DNA of 6,390 nt, from contig JAFPLG010000133.1 of the NCBI GenBank assembly GCA_017402895.1, positions 1-6,390 on the forward strand, in the 5' to 3' direction. A program made the translations under genes and the position numbers. Below, one piece after another: positions 5,527 to 6,390 of the stretch. Numbering within the stretch: the stretch's first letter is position 1; each line of letters opens with the position of its first letter. Under the pieces are notes generated by a model, which worked only from the letters and a program-made list of their open reading frames with translations, made no database searches and was not told the DNA's origin. This DNA comes from Paludibacteraceae bacterium (GTDB lineage Bacteria > Bacteroidota > Bacteroidia > Bacteroidales > Paludibacteraceae).

Positions 5527-6276
5527 ATGAAACGACTACTCGAGATAAAAGACCTGCATGCTTCGATTGCAGGCAAAGAGATACTGAAGGGCGTGAACCT
5601 GGTGGTGAACGAGGGTGAGGTACATGCGATCATGGGACCAAACGGTGCCGGCAAGTCGACACTGAGTGCGGTGCTGACGGGTCACCCGGCCTATGAGGTG
5701 ACCGGCGGCGAGGTATGGCTTCGCGGCAAGAACCTGCTGGAGATGCCGGCAGAGCAGCGTGCACGGGAAGGTGTGTTTCTGAGTTTTCAGTATCCGGTTG
5801 AGATTCCCGGCGTGAGTATGACCAACTTCATGCGCACGGCGGTGAACGAGAAGCGTCAGTACGAGGGTAAGCCGGCGCTAAGTGCACGTGAGTTTCTAAA
5901 GCTGATGAAGGAGAAAAGGGCGCTGCTGGAGATGGGCGATAAACTCCAGAACCGCTCGGTGAACGAAGGCTTTTCGGGAGGCGAGAAAAAGAAGAATGAG
6001 ATCTTCCAGATGGCGATGCTGGAGCCGTGTCTGAGCATATTGGACGAGACGGATAGCGGATTGGATATCGATGCACTGCGTATCGTGGCGGAGGGTGTTA
6101 ACCGACTGAAGACGAAGGAGAATGCCTCGATTGTGATTACCCATTACCAGCGACTGCTGGACTATATCGTACCGGACTTTGTGCATGTGCTGGCCGATGG
6201 AAAGATAGTGAAGACAGGCGATAAAACCCTGGCGCTGGAATTGGAAGAAAAGGGGTATGAGGGAATAGAAAATTGA
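5527..6276 (+). CDS. sufC: Fe-S cluster assembly ATPase SufC
   Basis: SufC is the ABC-type ATPase of the SufBCD scaffold, which builds Fe-S clusters in the cytosol. The 249 residues are full length. Walker A is GPNGAGKST (37-45), the Q-loop is Gln88 in SFQYP, the signature [14 protein letters not shown] (149-162) is characteristic of SufC, Walker B is [11 protein letters not shown] (170-180, catalytic Glu174) and the switch His206 is in ITHYQRLL. There is no membrane segment, as expected for a soluble scaffold ATPase. It begins 6 nt after the radical SAM gene. Neither sufB nor sufD is adjacent: the upstream neighbour is radical SAM, and the downstream gene starts as a membrane-anchored protein. 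The stop codon (6274-6276) is formed at the junction of two GAAAATT repeat units. Confidence 0.96.
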   Translation: MKRLLEIKDLHASIAGKEILKGVNLVVNEGEVHAIMGPNGAGKSTLSAVLTGHPAYEVTGGEVWLRGKNLLEMPAEQRAREGVFLSFQYPVEIPGVSMTNFMRTAVNEKRQYEGKPALSAREFLKLMKEKRALLEMGDKLQNRSVNEGFSGGEKKKNEIFQMAMLEPCLSILDETDSGLDIDALRIVAEGVNRLKTKENASIVITHYQRLLDYIVPDFVHVLADGKIVKTGDKTLALELEEKGYEGIEN

Positions 6277-6297
6277 AAATTGAAAATTGAAAAATTT
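6268..6297 (+). repeat. GAAAATT heptanucleotide repeat overlapping the sufC stop
   Basis: Three exact GAAAATT units (6268-6274, 6275-6281, 6282-6288) are followed by a longer variant, GAAAAATTT (6289-6297). The first unit codes the end of SufC, and the TGA stop spans units one and two. Each unit junction creates a TGA, so the repeat has stops in all three frames. It fills most of the leader of the next gene, ending 14 nt before its ATG. Confidence 0.85.
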
Positions 6298-6311
6298 AAA
6301 CTTATTATAAA

Positions 6312-6390
6312 ATGAACAAGATTAGTATTATTGTTGAATCAGTTTTGGCAGCGGGAGTTATTGCGCTGTTTGTGTTGTTTTTTACGGTAA
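6312..6390 (+). CDS. N-terminal fragment of a membrane-anchored protein, possibly OmpH/Skp-like
   Basis: The gene runs off the right edge after 26 codons. It starts with MNKISIIVES and then a continuous hydrophobic stretch from about residue 10 to 26 (VLAAGVIALFVLFFTV). This is either a signal anchor or an uncleaved N-terminal membrane helix. From memory, Bacteroidetes OmpH/Skp-family proteins often begin this way (MNK-x-S-x-I-x-N-x-VL...VLFF), but nothing beyond the helix is visible. The identity is a weak inference. The sequence does not look like SufD, the usual partner of SufC. The gene lies 35 nt after sufC, across the GAAAATT repeat, and has no evident Shine-Dalgarno sequence. Confidence 0.6.
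   Translation, partial: MNKISIIVESVLAAGVIALFVLFFTV

Overview
The window reads as chromosomal DNA of a Bacteroidota member, most likely order Bacteroidales and plausibly near Prevotella. The reasons are two promoters of the Bacteroidetes type (TTG-N20-TAnnTTTG), a family-typical class I prs, a DUF4290-like protein, a glutaminyl cyclase lipoprotein, a radical SAM/SPASM enzyme of a type I know only from Bacteroidetes, and very few recognisable Shine-Dalgarno sequences. The genus call is inference.

Layout. On the minus strand at the left edge lie ssb (60-497) and, 10 nt after its stop, the first 16 codons of another gene (1-49). From 498 to 973 is a 476-bp divergent intergenic region. It holds the ssb promoter, a heptanucleotide repeat in the ssb leader, a long imperfect inverted repeat (627-720), an exact 11-bp tandem duplication (758-779) and the promoter of the rightward genes. 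On the plus strand, seven genes follow in close order: a secreted endonuclease/exonuclease/phosphatase-family protein (974-2053), a short DUF4290-like protein (2136-2462), prs (2483-3439), a lipoprotein glutaminyl cyclase of the M28 fold (3447-4424), a radical SAM/SPASM protein (4450-5520), sufC (5527-6276) and the start of a membrane-anchored protein (6312 to the edge). Gaps are 82, 20, 7, 25, 6 and 35 nt. I see no internal promoter match or terminator hairpin in these gaps, so they may form one transcription unit.

Functional links are mostly inferred. SufC serves Fe-S cluster assembly and directly follows a predicted Fe-S radical SAM enzyme. The glutaminyl cyclase would cap N-terminal Gln on exported proteins, and the secreted first gene has a predicted signal-peptidase cut just before Gln.

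The most unusual signal is a set of short repeats with the same 7-nt period but different units. Three lie in gene leaders (ssb, the DUF4290-like gene, the last gene) and one lies inside the glutaminyl cyclase coding sequence. The leader repeats carry a stop trinucleotide in each typical unit or unit junction on the mRNA strand. Because 7 is coprime to 3, they close all three reading frames. The other items worth checking are the 94-nt inverted repeat, the apparently half-length DUF4290 protein, the radical SAM gene with no visible partner lipoprotein, and sufC without sufB or sufD beside it.
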